Shown: positions 1-12,400, numbered from the stretch's first letter. The stretch is 64,000 nt of DNA from Microstegium vimineum (GCA_022036555.1 CM039122.1:52960693-53024692); one strand, 5' to 3'. The notes: generated by a model not told the origin, from the letters alone. Numbers and translations are program-made.

Positions 1-880
1 AGTGTCCGACGCCTTGCCACCGGACGCGTGCGACAGTTGCAAACCCTCTCTGGAACCTCTCTGCATAGACATCGGACGCACTATCGGATGCACTGATCTT
101 TTTCACTCAGCGTCCGATGCGCGCGATTGTCCGCTCAAACTGTGTCTGCCTGAGAGCATCGGACTCTCTGAGGTGAGTCCGACGCCAAACCCTAGGCGCC
201 AGACTGCATCAGACGCGTTCGACGCCTACGACGCTAGCGTCCGATGCCACTTAAGCACCTCTCTCAACTCCAAAACACTTAGCCATGAATATGGAAGTTG
301 TTCTAGGTTATCTTAGGGATAACTAGGGCTCACTTTGGGTTATGTATGTCAAGTGTGCACCACACCTATACCATGAAGCTCTCCTAAGTCAAGCTACTCA
401 TTCTAACAACTCTTAATTGTATGGTCAAAGGTAAAACAAAGACCTAGTCTATACTATGTGTCCTTCATCTCCTTATGACACTTAAACCTAGTCAATCTAT
501 GACCTTCATCTCCATCCTTTGAAATCCGAAGCAATAACCATCTTGGGGGCATTAGAGTACCATATGTTGCTCATTCACACTTGCTATCATGACCTAACAC
601 TTTAATTGTTTCTGCAAAACACACGTTAGCCATGATAACATAGTATTTTTGTTAATCACCAAAACCACAGTGCCTAGATGCTTTCAGTTGCTAGGCATAT
701 TATATCACATTTTTATCTTAGGCAAGTTCAACTAAATTAACAAGTATTGGATTGGTGACTAACTTTAGTCAAGATTGTTTTCGACTCTATATGTCATAAC
801 AAATTTAAAAAGTGTGATAAGATTGTTTTGGCACGGCGAAGTATGGCTTTCAATTTAATAGCCATATCGTTTTTTGTCGA
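1..880. mobile_element. retrotransposon remnant (internal region)
   Basis: The first 250 bases repeat degenerate versions of the words TCCGACGC and CGGACGC about ten times, which leaves an open frame (2-316) with low-complexity SDA/DAC residues. After that comes AT-rich sequence with no coding signal. Phrases of this kind occur in internal and untranslated parts of large grass LTR retrotransposons, so I read it as the cut-off end of such an element. I see no LTR, primer site or target duplication inside the window. The element family is a guess. Confidence 0.4.
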
Positions 881-889
881 GAACCCAAC

Positions 890-1035
890 AGCGCCAACAA
901 CTTTTGGCATGTTCGATTGACAGGATTATACATCATTTTGGTTGGATTAAGTACTGCTGGCTGATTTCTTGTGAGAGAAAAATATTGTTCTGGCTGGATT
1001 TAAGCCGACTGAAAAGCCAAAGAACAGACTCTTTG
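890..1035. repeat. short MITE-like repeat, TBL upstream region
   Basis: The stretch with TGTTCGATTG, GGCTGATTTCTTGTGAGAGA and a TAAGCC-type end resembles pieces at 3270-3400, 57471-57556, 58899-59006 and 61822-61900. All look like fragments of one common grass MITE family (words TGTTCG, TAAGCC, TGTGAGAG). It lies about 250 bp ahead of the first TBL start codon, so it may be part of that promoter. No target duplication was found. Confidence 0.35.
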
Positions 1036-1284
1036 TACACAGGCTAACACCAGATGCCGCGGCTGCCGTGAGGCACCTGTGCATGTCAACTGAGAAACGG
1101 CAGTCGTGCAACGCACACTTTGACCTGCAATCGGCATCGACAACAAGCACTACAAAGCGCAACCTGCGCTGGTACATCCTGCATTTTCTCCGTTCTTCCA
1201 TTTCCTGTGAGTCTGTGACCCTGTCTTCTAAGCAAGAAAGCATCCTGAATTGCTCCCATCACACCACAGCTGCGTCCCTCGATC

Positions 1285-2779
1285 ATGAAGCCCCACAAGA
1301 GCAGCCCGTCGTCCCTAAAGCGATCGGGCGCCATTGCCACACCTACCATCGTCGTGCTCCTTCTGCTCCTCGCGCTTGTTTCGCTCTACGACATGGCCTT
1401 CTCGAATCGTAACCCGCCCATCCACCGCGTCGCGTCGTCCATCTCCTCCTCGTCGGCGTCTCCGGCTGGCGTCGCCAGTGCCTGCGACTTCACGCGGGGC
1501 GAGTGGGTGTTGGACACCGAGGCGCCTTACTACACGAACCTGACGTGCCCGTTCATCGACGACCACCAGAACTGCATGAAGTTCGGCAAGCCCAGCCTTG
1601 AGTTCATGCGCTGGCGGTGGCAGCCTGACGGGTGCGACCTTCCCCGCTTCGACGCGGCGCGGTTCTTGGAGGCCATGAGGGGCAAGTCCATGGCCTTCGT
1701 CGGGGACTCCCTCGCCAGGAATCACGCCAAATCTTTGCTCTGCCTCTTGTCCAAGGTATGCGCGCAGCTTGTGTTCATTCGGTTCTTCTCGCTCCTCCTG
1801 GCTGCCTCCTGACGAGACGCGCCGGCGCCGGGCATAATGTTGCAGGAGGCACAGCCGGTGGAGGTCAGGACGGTGCCAGAGCCGGAGATCGACGTGACGG
1901 GGAGAGTCGTCCGGCGCGACTACCACTACGGCAATCACGGTTTCACCGTCTCTCTCTTCTGGTCGCCGTTCCTGGTGAAGGCCAACCTGTCGAACGCGAC
2001 GCTCGGCCAGTGGGACCTCCATCTCGACACGGCGGACGCCCGGTGGGCGGCGCACGTCGCTGACTTCGACTACGTCGTCATGTCAGGCACCAACTGGTTC
2101 TTGCGCCCGTCGGTGTACCGCGAGGGAGGGCGCGTCGTGGGGCGCAACGACGCCGCCGCCGGAAACTCGACCGAGCTGCCCGTGCCCCGCGCCGTGCGCG
2201 CCGCGTTCCGCACGGCGCTGGGCTCCGTCGCGGCCAGCGAGGGATTCCGCGGCAAGGTCATCCTCCGCACGGTGACGCCCGCTCACTTCGAGAACGGGGA
2301 GTGGAACACCGGCGGAGACTGCGTCCGCACACGCCCATTCCGGCGCGGCGAGCGCGAGCTTGGCGCCGTGGAGGCTGAGTACCGCGCAGCGCAGGTAGGA
2401 AACCGACTTCTTGCCCCTCGGCAACGTGCCGTCGTTTCTTTGCGATGTGGAACGCGACATCTGAGTATCTGGTTTGATGAATCTTTGAGTGCCTTAGGTT
2501 GATGCGCTCAGGGAGACGGAGGCGGCGGCGGTGCGGCGGAACGGCACGGAGCTGCTGCTGCTGGACATCACGGCGGCGATGGACCTGCGGCCGGATGGGC
2601 ACCCGAGCCGGTACGGTCACCCGCCCGGTGGCAGCGTGCACGGGAGCTTCGTGGTGGACTGCCTGCATTGGTGCTTGCCGGGGCCGATAGACCTGTGGAG
2701 CGAGCTGCTGCTCCAGATGATGCTTTCTCAACATAGCACTGTCCGTGCCAGCAATCAAGCTAACAGAAATGCTGCTTGA
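1285..2779 (+). CDS. trichome birefringence-like (TBL) polysaccharide O-acetyltransferase, copy 1
   Basis: TBL/PMR5 proteins are Golgi membrane enzymes that put acetyl groups on cell-wall polysaccharides such as xylan, mannan or xyloglucan; which one cannot be told here. Exons are 1285-1755, 1846-2394 and 2498-2779, all phase 0 with GT-AG borders, giving 433 residues. Residues 18-35 form one membrane anchor. The PMR5N part starts near Cys67 (CDFTRGEWV) and contains PYYTNLTCPF and WRWQPDGCDLPRFD. The PC-esterase part has the catalytic GDS at 140-142 and the second motif DCLHW at 394-398, so the Ser142/Asp394/His397 triad is complete. The usual VGC-x-YC cysteines near residue 250 are replaced by VGRNDA. 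A homologous gene lies opposite at 3900-5262. The start is the first ATG before the anchor. Confidence 0.9.
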
Positions 2780-3899
2780 TTTCTTCTGTAAATTGACGAA
2801 GTCTTTTCTTTTCTTCTTTTGCTATATTGTTTAAAGCAAGCCAAATAGTTGTGCAGGAGCTTTTTCTTTTCTTTTCTTTCCTTTTTTGGCTATTGTCCAA
2901 AGCATGCAAATTGACTTGCTTCAGCAGTTTAGCTACTTTTTTTTTTTTTTGGCGGCAACTTTGCTTATACTATCGTACTAGTCGCAAGTCGTAACGAGGG
3001 GGAGAATGGGAGATTGTGGGGCTCCATTAGCCTGCACCGGCGATGTCCCGTCGATCGGAGACAAAACAGGAGCGGGAAGACGTGCAACGTGCAATCCATG
3101 ATTCCGCTGTTGTCAATTTTCCTGGGCAGGGAATCGTATCATTGCCATGACTCGCAGACAAACTTCAGGCTGCTCAACTAAGGTCCGGTTCGATCCACAC
3201 AGGTATAGATAATAGACTAGTTAGTTGTTAACTTGAGCTTTAAATAACAACTGTTGGACAAAATTAGATAATCAGTCTGTTCGCTTGACTTATCAGTCCA
3301 ACTTAACATTCTCTTATGATAAAACAGATAACAACAACATAAGTCGGCTTATAAGCCAAAAAAAAAAACATCAGTCGAACAGGCTCGAATCCAAACATGG
3401 CCTAAACAACTTTGATGGTTGAGCTGGTTGACTAATCACAAAAAAGGAATTACCATTTTTTAGCATCGGGTGTAAGTTTCATCAGTTCATCAGAGCTGGA
3501 TCCTGATCGGTAGGCCGTAATCCATGGCACGTAGTGACTGCACTACCAAACAGTAAGATGCCATCTGCTCAGCGCAATCTGTGGCTTGGATGTTGGATTC
3601 CACTCCTCTTCTGTAGTTGACTTCTGGTTAATTTACTTATAACATGGTGCTTGTTGTTGGCGTCAGATACACAATTGCTCAGTCCCCGTTTCACGGTTTC
3701 AGCGATCGACCAGAGCTCGACAACAATAAGTTTAGTTTCCCTGATGAGAGAAGCAGAATAATAGCAGTATGCAGCTTGGACTCGTAACTTGGACTTGTAT
3801 GGCTGCTATGACACAGTAGACAATGCATAAATCAATACACTCCTGCACCCAATTCGATGCAACATGTAAGAATTACAATATGAACATTCATGTCATCGA
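2780..3899. other. spacer between convergent TBL genes
   Basis: This is the shared 3' flank of the two TBL genes. It holds T-rich tracts (2930-2951), then a MITE-like segment at about 3270-3400 (TGTTCGCTTGACTTATCAG, CGGCTTATAAGCC) followed by an A-run at 3358-3368. No coding potential was recognised and no clear poly(A) signal could be assigned to either gene. Confidence 0.5.
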
Positions 3900-5262
3900 T
3901 CAATTCGCGATCAAATGAAGCAACAATTCGCTCCAAGCGTCGATAGGGCCTGGCAAGCACCAGTGCACGCAGTCGATGCCGAAGCCGACCTTCTCGTGCG
4001 GCCAGTGCCCGTACTGCCCGGGGTGCCCGTCGCCCCTCATCTGCATCATCTCGCTGACGTCCAGCAGCACGAACCGTCCACCTGTCCCCGGCGCGCTCGC
4101 CGCGGCGCGGAACTCCTCCACCTGCGCGGCGTGGAACGCGGCCTCCGTGTCCGGAAGCCTCGTCTCGCCGCTCCGCGTGGGCCGCGTCCGGAGGCAGTTC
4201 CCGCCGTCGTACCACTTGCCGTTCTCGTAGTGCGGGGGCGCCACGGTCCGGACGACCACCTTGCCCCGGAACCCCGGGGCCTCCCGCAGCGCGCGGAGCG
4301 CGGTCCGGAACGACGCGCGCACGGCGCGGTGCGGCGGCACTTGCGTCGCGTTGGGGGTCGCCGCCGCCGCAGCCGTCGCCGCTGCAGCCCAGGACGCGGC
4401 CGCGCTCGTGGAGCACCACGGGGCGGGTGAACCACTTGGCGCCGTTGAGGACGACGTAGTCGTAGCGCGCGACGTCGGTCGCCCACTCCGGGTCCGCCTC
4501 GTCGAGGTACACGTTGTGCGGGTCCATGAACTGCTGCGCCCCGGCGCGCGTCAGGTTCCACCGCACCAGGAACGGCGTCCAGAACACGGTCACCGTGAAG
4601 TTGTGCTCGCGGTAGTGGTACGTGCGCGTGCAGTGGATGCACTCCTTGGGCTGGATCTCCTGCGGGTACTCCACCTGCATGACGCGCGCGCGCGGCAACC
4701 GAGCCTATCTATTAGCGGTGTGATCTGCTAGTCTAACGTTGCATTGCTGCATCGCAATCTGCTAGCGGAGCAAAAGTATGCGTGTAAGTACCTTGGAGAG
4801 GAGGCACATGAGCGACTGCATGTGGTTTCGCGCGACGGAGTCGCCGACGAAGGCCATGGCCTTGTGGCGCACGAGGCGGAGAAAGGCGGCCGGGTCGAAG
4901 CGGGGCAGGTCGCAGCCGTGCGGCTGCCACCGCCACCGAAGGATGGAGTCGATCCCGGGCTTGCCGTACTTGATGCAGTCCTGGCGGCCGTCGATGAACG
5001 GGCACGTCGCGTTGGTGTAGTAGGGCGCGGCGGGGTCGGGCACCCACTCGCCCCTCGCGACGTCGCACGCCATCTTCACTTGCGCGTGAGACGCGGCGTT
5101 GGGCGGCACGTTGAGTAGCCGGTCGGTGTTGAGCGACGAGTAGTTGGACGCGGTGAAGACGACGAGCAGCAGGACGGCGAGCAGGCCCGTGGTGGATGCA
5201 GCAGCTCTACGGACGACCTGGCTGCTGCTGCTGCTGCTGCTGTTGTTGTTGTTAGGCTTCAT
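3900..5262 (-). CDS. TBL polysaccharide O-acetyltransferase, copy 2, with a frameshift
   Basis: This is a paralogue of the gene at 1285-2779 in opposite orientation. Exon 1 is 5262-4792 and encodes 157 residues, the same length as exon 1 of copy 1. Exon 2 is 4674-3900. Copy 1 has an intron after its AEYRAAQ residues; here the matching point (AFHAAQVEEF) is continuous, so that intron is absent. The start codon is followed by four Asn and seven Ser from a trinucleotide run, then a membrane anchor near 26-38. GDS is at 140-142 and the DCVHW motif is near the end. The frame breaks at a run of five G (plus strand 4353-4357): residues before it end in CSGDGCGGGD, and the family match resumes one frame over at PPHRAVRASF. 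The exonic length (1246) is one more than a multiple of three, which fits one extra base. It could be a recent pseudogene, an assembly error, or hide a tiny unrecognised intron. Confidence 0.8.
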
Positions 5263-6112
5263 CTTGGAAACTCACGGCGACTGGAATGAGGAAGAGCTGA
5301 TGGTTTCATTTTATCTTTTATGTTTTGAGTGATGATGATCGATCATGCAGTGTCTCTGCTGTTGTGCCAACGTCAACGTGCAAAAACGTGTGGGGGCTCG
5401 ATCGGGCAAGAAGCAGTAGCAGTACCGACAACAAGAGGGAGTCAACTCATCACTCGGATTTTTTTTTTTCCTTCGCGGTTTCGGTTTGCGCTTTTCCTTC
5501 GCAAGCCCGCACTGTGCTGGATCAATGTAATAATTGTAGTAAACCTGTCGTGGAAGTGAACTACAAGTGGTTGACTCAACTCCAATCAGGCGGCAGCTGA
5601 GAGGCGTGGCCTCCGACGTCGCAAGCGCGCACTGCCCAGGCGTGGAGGCCGGTCAACTCCTACCAGTCTGATGAAACCATGCAGCATCGATTCTCACTCT
5701 CATCGATGCATCGTCCTGCTCCCATCCTTATAAATCGACTCATGTGAGGCCCTCCGCGGTGTGTCTTAAGAGTGATGCCCAAAACCAACACCGCAGGTAG
5801 TGGAACTTAAAAAGTGTGGTGCTTGGAAAGTGTGGAACGATGCATATAGATGCACCGGTTCTTAAATCATAAAATATAATATTTCACTATACAAAAAGGT
5901 GACGATTGATTCTATTTCATACAACCGTTAGCACACATGATCCTATTTCATATAACCGTTGGCACACATACAGTCAAATCAAACCACACGTCCGTTGTCA
6001 AAGATCTATATATACAAGTGACCATCCGAACGTACACACAGATCTTTCTATTTCTCCTATATATACAAGTGACCATATGCGCGCGCACACACACACATCT
6101 CTCTCCGTAGCT
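5263..6112. other. spacer upstream of TBL copy 2
   Basis: This is the promoter side of TBL copy 2 (minus strand). It has a T-run near 5459-5470 and no recognised coding sequence. From about 5790 the base composition turns AT-rich and dinucleotide (CGCG/CACA) runs appear near 6077-6096, probably belonging to the transposon-derived pseudogene that follows. Confidence 0.4.
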
Positions 6113-7220
6113 ATGGAGAACACATCTTCATCTTTCACAAATATGATGAACTCTGCAATGACAAGTGGCGAGCCACAAAATCAAGTTAGGCAACAACTAT
6201 CATTTTCCTTCACCCCAATACCCCATGAACTATCCACCACAATTTCCTACCAATTTCCATCCCCAATATTCACACATGTTCAATTCCTTTGCAAACTACC
6301 CACAATTTCCATTCTCACTACAAGGAAGCTATCCATACCCACAAGGAGTTGGTGATGCATCACCAGTTGGATCCATAGGTTTCTTCCAAGGTAACCGATG
6401 GACTGATTCGCGAGTTGATGAGACCAACCCTATTGGTTCAGCTTCTCCAATGTCCCAACAACAACAACAAATTTGTGTGGATCCTGTAAACACACCAGTT
6501 TAGAGTGATAATGACAGCAACCCAGAAGAAAGTGAAAAGAAAGAAGGTCGAATATTTTGGAGTGAGCAGGAAAACCTTCGGTTAGTTAGCGCTTGGTTGA
6601 AAAATTCCACTGATCCAATTGTCGGAGTTGATGGAACAGGAGATAGGTACTGGAAGGATGTTGTAGCAGAGTACAACTTGAACACGCCCAATGACCGTAG
6701 AAGAACAACTACTCAATTGAAAAACCATTAGAGCAAGACTATACCTTTAATTACCAAGTTTAATGCATGCTATGAAAAGGCAAAAAGAGAGCATGATAGT
6801 GGTGAATTCGATGATCAAGTCATGGAAAGAGCTCGTGTTTAGTACAAAGGAGCTTCCCAGAAAAAGAGACCTTTTGCACTAGAGTATTGGTGGAAAGCAG
6901 TGAAGGATCAACCAAAGTGGAGTAAAGTTTACCCAATTGAAGAGGTGATGAACAAGAGAACCAAGGTAAATGCAACATGAACTTATACTTCTTCAAATCA
7001 GGATAGTGAAGATGCAGATCCTGCAATTAGGTGTGTGACCACAAGTACGAAATGCAGCCAAAGCTCAACAGAAAGGTAAAGCCAAGTCAATACATTCAGA
7101 AGACAACATCTCAAATGAAAATGTGAACCTATTCAATGAACTTCAGTTGAGAAAAACTATTGTTGCTGAAAAATAGCAGAAACAACACTTATTAAAGCTG
7201 AATAATGAGTCACTGTGAAT
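6113..7220 (+). pseudogene. Myb/SANT-like, NAM-associated (PIF/Harbinger ORF1-type) pseudogene
   Basis: The conceptual protein starts MENTSSSF at 6113, shifts frame near 6190-6220, continues with a Pro/Phe/Tyr/Gln-rich region, and then has a trihelix/SANT-like block (FWSEQENLRLVSAWL, GDRYWKDVVAEYN, RTTTQLKNH) and a later KRPFALEYWWKAVKDQPKW block. This is the layout of the plant proteins often mislabelled glutathione S-transferase T3-like, which are related to the Myb-like ORF of PIF/Harbinger transposons. In-frame stops lie at 6501-6503, 6729-6731, 6840-6842 and 6978-6980, so it cannot make the full protein. Terminal repeats and a transposase partner were not found. Confidence 0.7.
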
Positions 7221-7639
7221 TGACCACCGAAGAAGCCGCAAGCCGCAGTTGCATCTTAAGTTTAATTACATTTTTAGAAAATAGTTTCTATATTTATGTT
7301 TTTAAAATAGAGTCACTATATATATATAGTTCGTAACTAATGTAACAAAATTAATTTGAAATCATAAATGTTAGTAATTTTTATAAAAATGGTCAAACTT
7401 GGTTATTTTGAATTCTCAATGTGAGATTTTTTTTTTCGCGGTAGGGCACAGGCGTGGGAAGGAGCTCACCCGGCGAGAGGGGGCGTGTAGTGGGGAGGAG
7501 GATAAGGGTGTGCGGGGCGTTAAACACCCGCCTGCCCATAGCGAAGTCTTCGTCCAGAGCACAAAAGTTGCATCTCTCAAAATAAAATGAACATTTGGAT
7601 TTACACCGTGAAGTTGTTTCAGATCCACACTTCCACTCA
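7221..7639. other. spacer downstream of CAS
   Basis: AT-rich at first, with TATATATA near 7318-7328, then an abrupt GC-rich block at 7427-7545 that begins with a T-run and reads CGCGGTAGGGCACAGGCG. The T-run plus GC-rich block resembles the inverted poly(A) end of a short non-LTR fragment, and a similar word set recurs at 12320-12365. The CAS 3' UTR should lie here on the minus strand. Confidence 0.3.
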
Positions 7640-9479
7640 TCAGTCTACGCTGCCGGGAAGAAGCTTGCGAGTAGTTGCTCGGGACGCCGACGACGAGGTT
7701 GTCCCAATGCGTGCAGAGGTCGTCCCGGTGCGGCCTGCGACTGCAGGGACGATGATCCGCGACGGCGTCACGACTTCGACCACGGACATGTTGTATGTCT
7801 CCGTGCCGAGGCGGTTCTGCGCCCACCCTTTCCGACCAGAGAAGCCACCGGCCATGACCCAGCAGTTCTTGAACCCTACGCTGTTGAGCGTCTTGGCCAC
7901 AGTCTTGGAGACGTCGTTGTAGCTGCAGGCCCATACGAAAATCACACCACACACACGAAGGTCATAAAAAAAAAGTCACCCACCGTGCTCATCAAAGTTG
8001 GAACTTGCATTGGAAGGCAGAAGCAATCGGAATAATGGAGATGGTTGGGGTGCACCGACGAGTCCATGATGATGACGTTGGATCCCTTGCCGATCTTCTT
8101 AAGGTAGGAGATCTTCAGGGCGGCAATCTCCGCCTCGGCTTTCTTCGCGTTGCGCACCATGCCCTTCAGCTTGCTCGGAAGGTCTTCCAGCCTGAAAGCA
8201 GAGCACAGCGTGATGACTTCTTTTGCGTCGCAACGAAGAGGATGCACACATTCTAAGAGAGCTCGTGTCGAGGGAAGAAAATGGCTGCATACGGCACAGA
8301 GACGAGCTTGTTCTTGGCGTTCGACGGCAGCTGCGGCACGCCTGCCTTGGCCTTGTCCTTGTCACTCCGCACGTCGATCAGGACGTAGTCCTGCGTGGTC
8401 ACCTTGTCCAGTGCTTGCGCAGGAGTCAGGACACCTTTATATAGCAACGGAATGTGAAGATCTTTGCCATGACCATGACTAACAATGCGAAAGATGTACG
8501 GAGTATAATGCATTGCAGCATATTGATGAAATCAAATGACGTCTCAGTTTGTTCGCTTTAAGGGGTAGTGGAGGTCTGTTTCTCTTGCTGAACGTCACTG
8601 TAAAACTGGTATCCCCAGTATGCGTTTGCTTTCAATATAAAGCAGGGCAGTGCCATTACCTTTGTAGCCACGGAGGCTAAAGGAGACCAACGACCAGACC
8701 GGCGGCACGAGGAGGTACGCGAGAAGCGCCGCTCCGGCGACCACGACGTAGTCCTCGGGAGCCAACGACGTGATGGTCTCCACGGTCGCCGAGGCGACGG
8801 GCTTGGCGGCGTCGATCACCTTCGTGCTCTGCTCCGCTGCAGTCTACTGAGCAGAGCAAGGTCGTCAAGTCAAACCGAACGGAACAGTCGCCGCCTCGCC
8901 GGAGGTCAAGAAGGCTGTGGCTTTTTTATACCACTGTCCACTGTACCTTGGCGACGGACAGAACGGGGGCGGGGTCGACGCCGGCGCCCTGGAGTGCCTC
9001 GGTGGCCTGCTTGGAGGCGCCGGACACCACGGGCGCGGCCAGCTTGAGGGCCTCGTCGCTGGCGCTCTTCAGAACCGGAAGCGCCGGCTTGACGGCCTCG
9101 CCCAGCGCCTTGAGCACGGCCGCCACCTGCTCAGCGGCCTTGCCGCCGACGCTGATGGCCTGGTCCACCGTGTCCACCGCCTGCGCAACCGCAAAGAATC
9201 CAACCACAGTTAAATCCGACATCCAAGAAGAGGGAGAGCGGCCAATGCTACAAACTGGCAAGTGCGCGCGCGCACCTTGATAAGAGCGCCGGCGACGTCC
9301 TCCTTGGACAAGGCTGCGGCGGGCGCGGCCGGCGTCAGTGCCAGCAACGCGGCCGAGCCGGCGACGGAAGAGGCGGCCACGGACGCAGCGTCAGCCGGTG
9401 CACGCCGTGCAGAGCTCCTGGCTGTCGCCTTTGCCGGCGCCGGCGGCGCCAGGGTGGCCGACACCGACATGGGGGCCAT
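7640..9479 (-). CDS. CAS: chloroplast calcium-sensing receptor CAS
   Basis: CAS is a thylakoid-membrane protein that links calcium to stomatal closure, photoacclimation and cyclic electron flow. Exons on the minus strand are 9479-9276, 9180-8947, 8843-8660, 8434-8293, 8191-8060 and 7922-7640, giving 392 residues, the usual family length. Residues 1-35 are an Ala/Ser/Arg-rich transit peptide. Next comes a long helical Ala/Lys/Val stromal or lumenal part (KALGEAVKPALPVLKSASDE). One membrane span is at about 179-201 (VVVAGAALLAYLLVPPVW). A rhodanese-like domain follows with DYVLIDVRSDKDK, PSNAKNKLVSVP and NCWVMAGGFSGRKGW. The rhodanese active-site cysteine is not evident, as is typical of this family. 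The C-terminal tail is Ser/Thr/Arg-rich, where the Arabidopsis protein is phosphorylated. The exon 3 acceptor is TAG rather than CAG. No TATA box was seen upstream. Confidence 0.93.
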
Positions 9480-12400
9480 GGGTGGCCTCGGCGGCTCGGC
9501 TGTCCGTGCAGTCTACGGTCTACCCACCCGCGCTTCGATTTCGGCCACAAATGGGCTGGCACGCGCGCTTCGCTCAGGGGCGGCGGGTCCTGCCTCCTTT
9601 CGTGCTAAACTGACACTGGAAATTTGCGAAGATTTTCGGCCACACATACTATGGTTTGTGTGGCAGCGAGAACGAGCTGGTGATCTATGGGCCACCGGCT
9701 CATCTCGTGATCGCCTGGTGGCCCATCATGTACGGTTTTTTTTTTTTTGTTTAGAAGGTCACCATCATCATGTACGTAAATCCCTTCGTCATAACGTTCA
9801 GATGGAAAATAGCTGGCCCGTGCAAAAATTTAGCCCACATGAGGCCCAGTATACGTATTTGTCAACCTTAGTTTGCGGTCTTCGGATTAGGCCATAAAGT
9901 TTGAGGAGGACTGGGCCGGCGTTCAGTTTCGTCGAATGAAGCCCATCATTAGCTATCCAGTTTCCATGGGCCTTGAATTTCACTAGAATACAGACAGGCC
10001 GGCCCATAAGGTGGAAGAAATCTTTCCCATTTTGATGATGATTCATATCAAACACCGACCATTTTCTGTGTGCAGAGATAACAATCCACAAGAAGTTTCA
10101 CTGCATGCTCGCAAGATTCTACCGATTCCCTCGAAGAAAACTATGGGAAATGTTCCATAATTCTTCACGCTACTTTTCCACGTACACTTTATTCACCTAT
10201 TCCTCTCATCTCATCTCATCTCATCTCCAGCAGCATCTTCCAATATTCTTCCATCCCTGTAGAATCTCGACGTCGACGCGGAGTTGCAGTTCCAGGTAGC
10301 TTTTCCCAAACAACTAAGCCCAAGAAAACACTGTGGGGGGCATGCATGATCAAGTAGAATATAATCCAAACTGCACACTGCCAGATTATCAAACTGCAAC
10401 TAGACTAGGCGACTACTTAATCCAAGGTACAGTATGTGAAGGTCCAGTCATCCTAGGAGGCAGGAGCTAGGTCCTAGGCAGGATCAAGCAAACACCTACT
10501 ACCTTAACCTAGACAACTTTCTTCTCCACTTTCCTCTCTTCCTCCCTTACTAATATCCATCCATTCAGTTTCAGACAGGTGATTGGTAAACAAAGAAAGC
10601 TGGTTCTGCGGTTGTAGTTGTAGCTAGGGAGGCGCGGCATGGCGCACCATGCATCGCATGGCCCACCCCACGGCGGCCACTTTCATCCCGTTACAAGAGT
10701 ATTTATGCCCTCCCCGGCCAGCTTTGGCGTCGATCGTGCCTTTGGGGGCGGCGTCCAATCAGCATTCCATCCATCCATCTCGTAAAGTCGAGAGTCCATT
10801 CCACCTTGAATCTCCACTCAGGAGATTCACCACCACTACGCTGTTGCATTGCAAATTTGATGCAGAAAAGACGTCACTGTTGCTTCACAGCGAAGCAAAA
10901 GTTTTGTGTCGAGTTCCTCGTTTGAGAAAGAAAGAAACCGGATTAGTATATAGGAGTATTATTATTGAGGATAAGGCTTGTGTTTCTGTTGCAGCTTCTT
11001 CACTGTCAGCAGAAGTGGATAACACTAACAGTACGTCGTCTGATTTGGAGTTAGATCTGCAAGCCAGGCCGATACAGCTATGCTGCTAACTGTTCAGAGT
11101 CATCACCTGCACAAAGCACAGTACAGTGCTACCTAGTGATCTACTCCTCCTAAACTGAAGATAAGCTAGCATGCAAGAAGGCTTGGATTAGTTAGCAATA
11201 GCATCCAGTAAACCCGAGGCGATTGAATTAGTTAGCATCTGGTAAACATAGTTCGTTACTGGGAGGGTGGTGGTGACGTGGAAACGAATCGAATCTAGCC
11301 AACTGGGCCGGTGGGGGGCGCGATCGATCAAGCCCTTGTACGTACTACTACTGTGCTATCTGTATTGAAAGACCTCACGATCGGCTCGGCTCGGACCGAC
11401 GTGGTTGGTGACGGACGGACGGTGCCAACCTAGCATTCTAGCACTGGCAAGTGGCCTGCTCACCCAACAGACGACAGGCCATGTAGAGACGAGATGCATA
11501 ATCTTCTTCGCTCGCTTGATGCGCGGTTAGGTTTTCACCATTCGCATTATTCCAGCCAGCTCTGCACCTGCACCGTGCACTCACTGTACACACGTAGCTA
11601 GTACACACACGGCGTGGTAGCAGTTCCGCTCCTGCAGCTGGGGTGCCTGGATTTGCCAGCCCCGGCCGGCCCCAAGAACCTGCTGGCTGCTGGTAACGTG
11701 GCCGTATCAGCAGCGCCGGGCTCCAGCTGCTGTTGATCAGGGGCTGCTGCTTCGTCGTCGCAGCCACCTGCCACCCACAGCCACAGCCCCCCCGGTCCCC
11801 GGAGGAGGCCCGGACTCCACTCTCTCTTCGGAACTGTTGCTGCCTAGTGCGGGGAGCACTTGCTTTTTGGACGGTTGGCCCCCGGCACCAGCGGGCAGGT
11901 GCCTTTTGGCTCCCACTTCTTCTTCTCGATCGGGAGGGAGCGGCCGCGCGGTGCTCGCGCACGATTGCCCGCGCGCCGTTCGCCTCGCGCACTGCCTACA
12001 GCTGCGCAGCTTTCTCGACGTGGGCGCTAACTAAACAAAGCTCGTCTCGGTGGCTTTTGTTTTTGCTCAATCCGGCACGAAATCACAGCCGGGTAGAAAG
12101 CCGAACGGATTATCGATCGCCGGAGGAACACAGCATGCACAGTCCACATAGCCTAGCTTGATGGGGTGGAGGTGGAGGAGCGAGCATGCACGCATCCTGT
12201 CGCAGGTGAAAGGGTTGCTCGAAAAGACGTTTTTGCTAAATCAATCAATGCAGATGTTTGTATTAATTTGTAAACATCATGCCTTAACTGTTTTATTATC
12301 TTTCTCTCTCTTTGACTTCGATTTTTTTTCTGGGGGAAACAGGAGGGGCAAACACCCCCCTACTTAAATTGATTTCGATGTTTTAAAGGGATTTATCATG

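Noticed and set aside
1315..2055. 246-residue frame on the minus strand
   Set aside because: Antisense shadow of the GC-rich TBL exons; Arg/Val/His-biased composition.
10808..10829. Perfect 8-bp hairpin GAATCTCC/GGAGATTC
   Set aside because: Too short for a miRNA precursor and not followed by a T-run; expected by chance at this scale.
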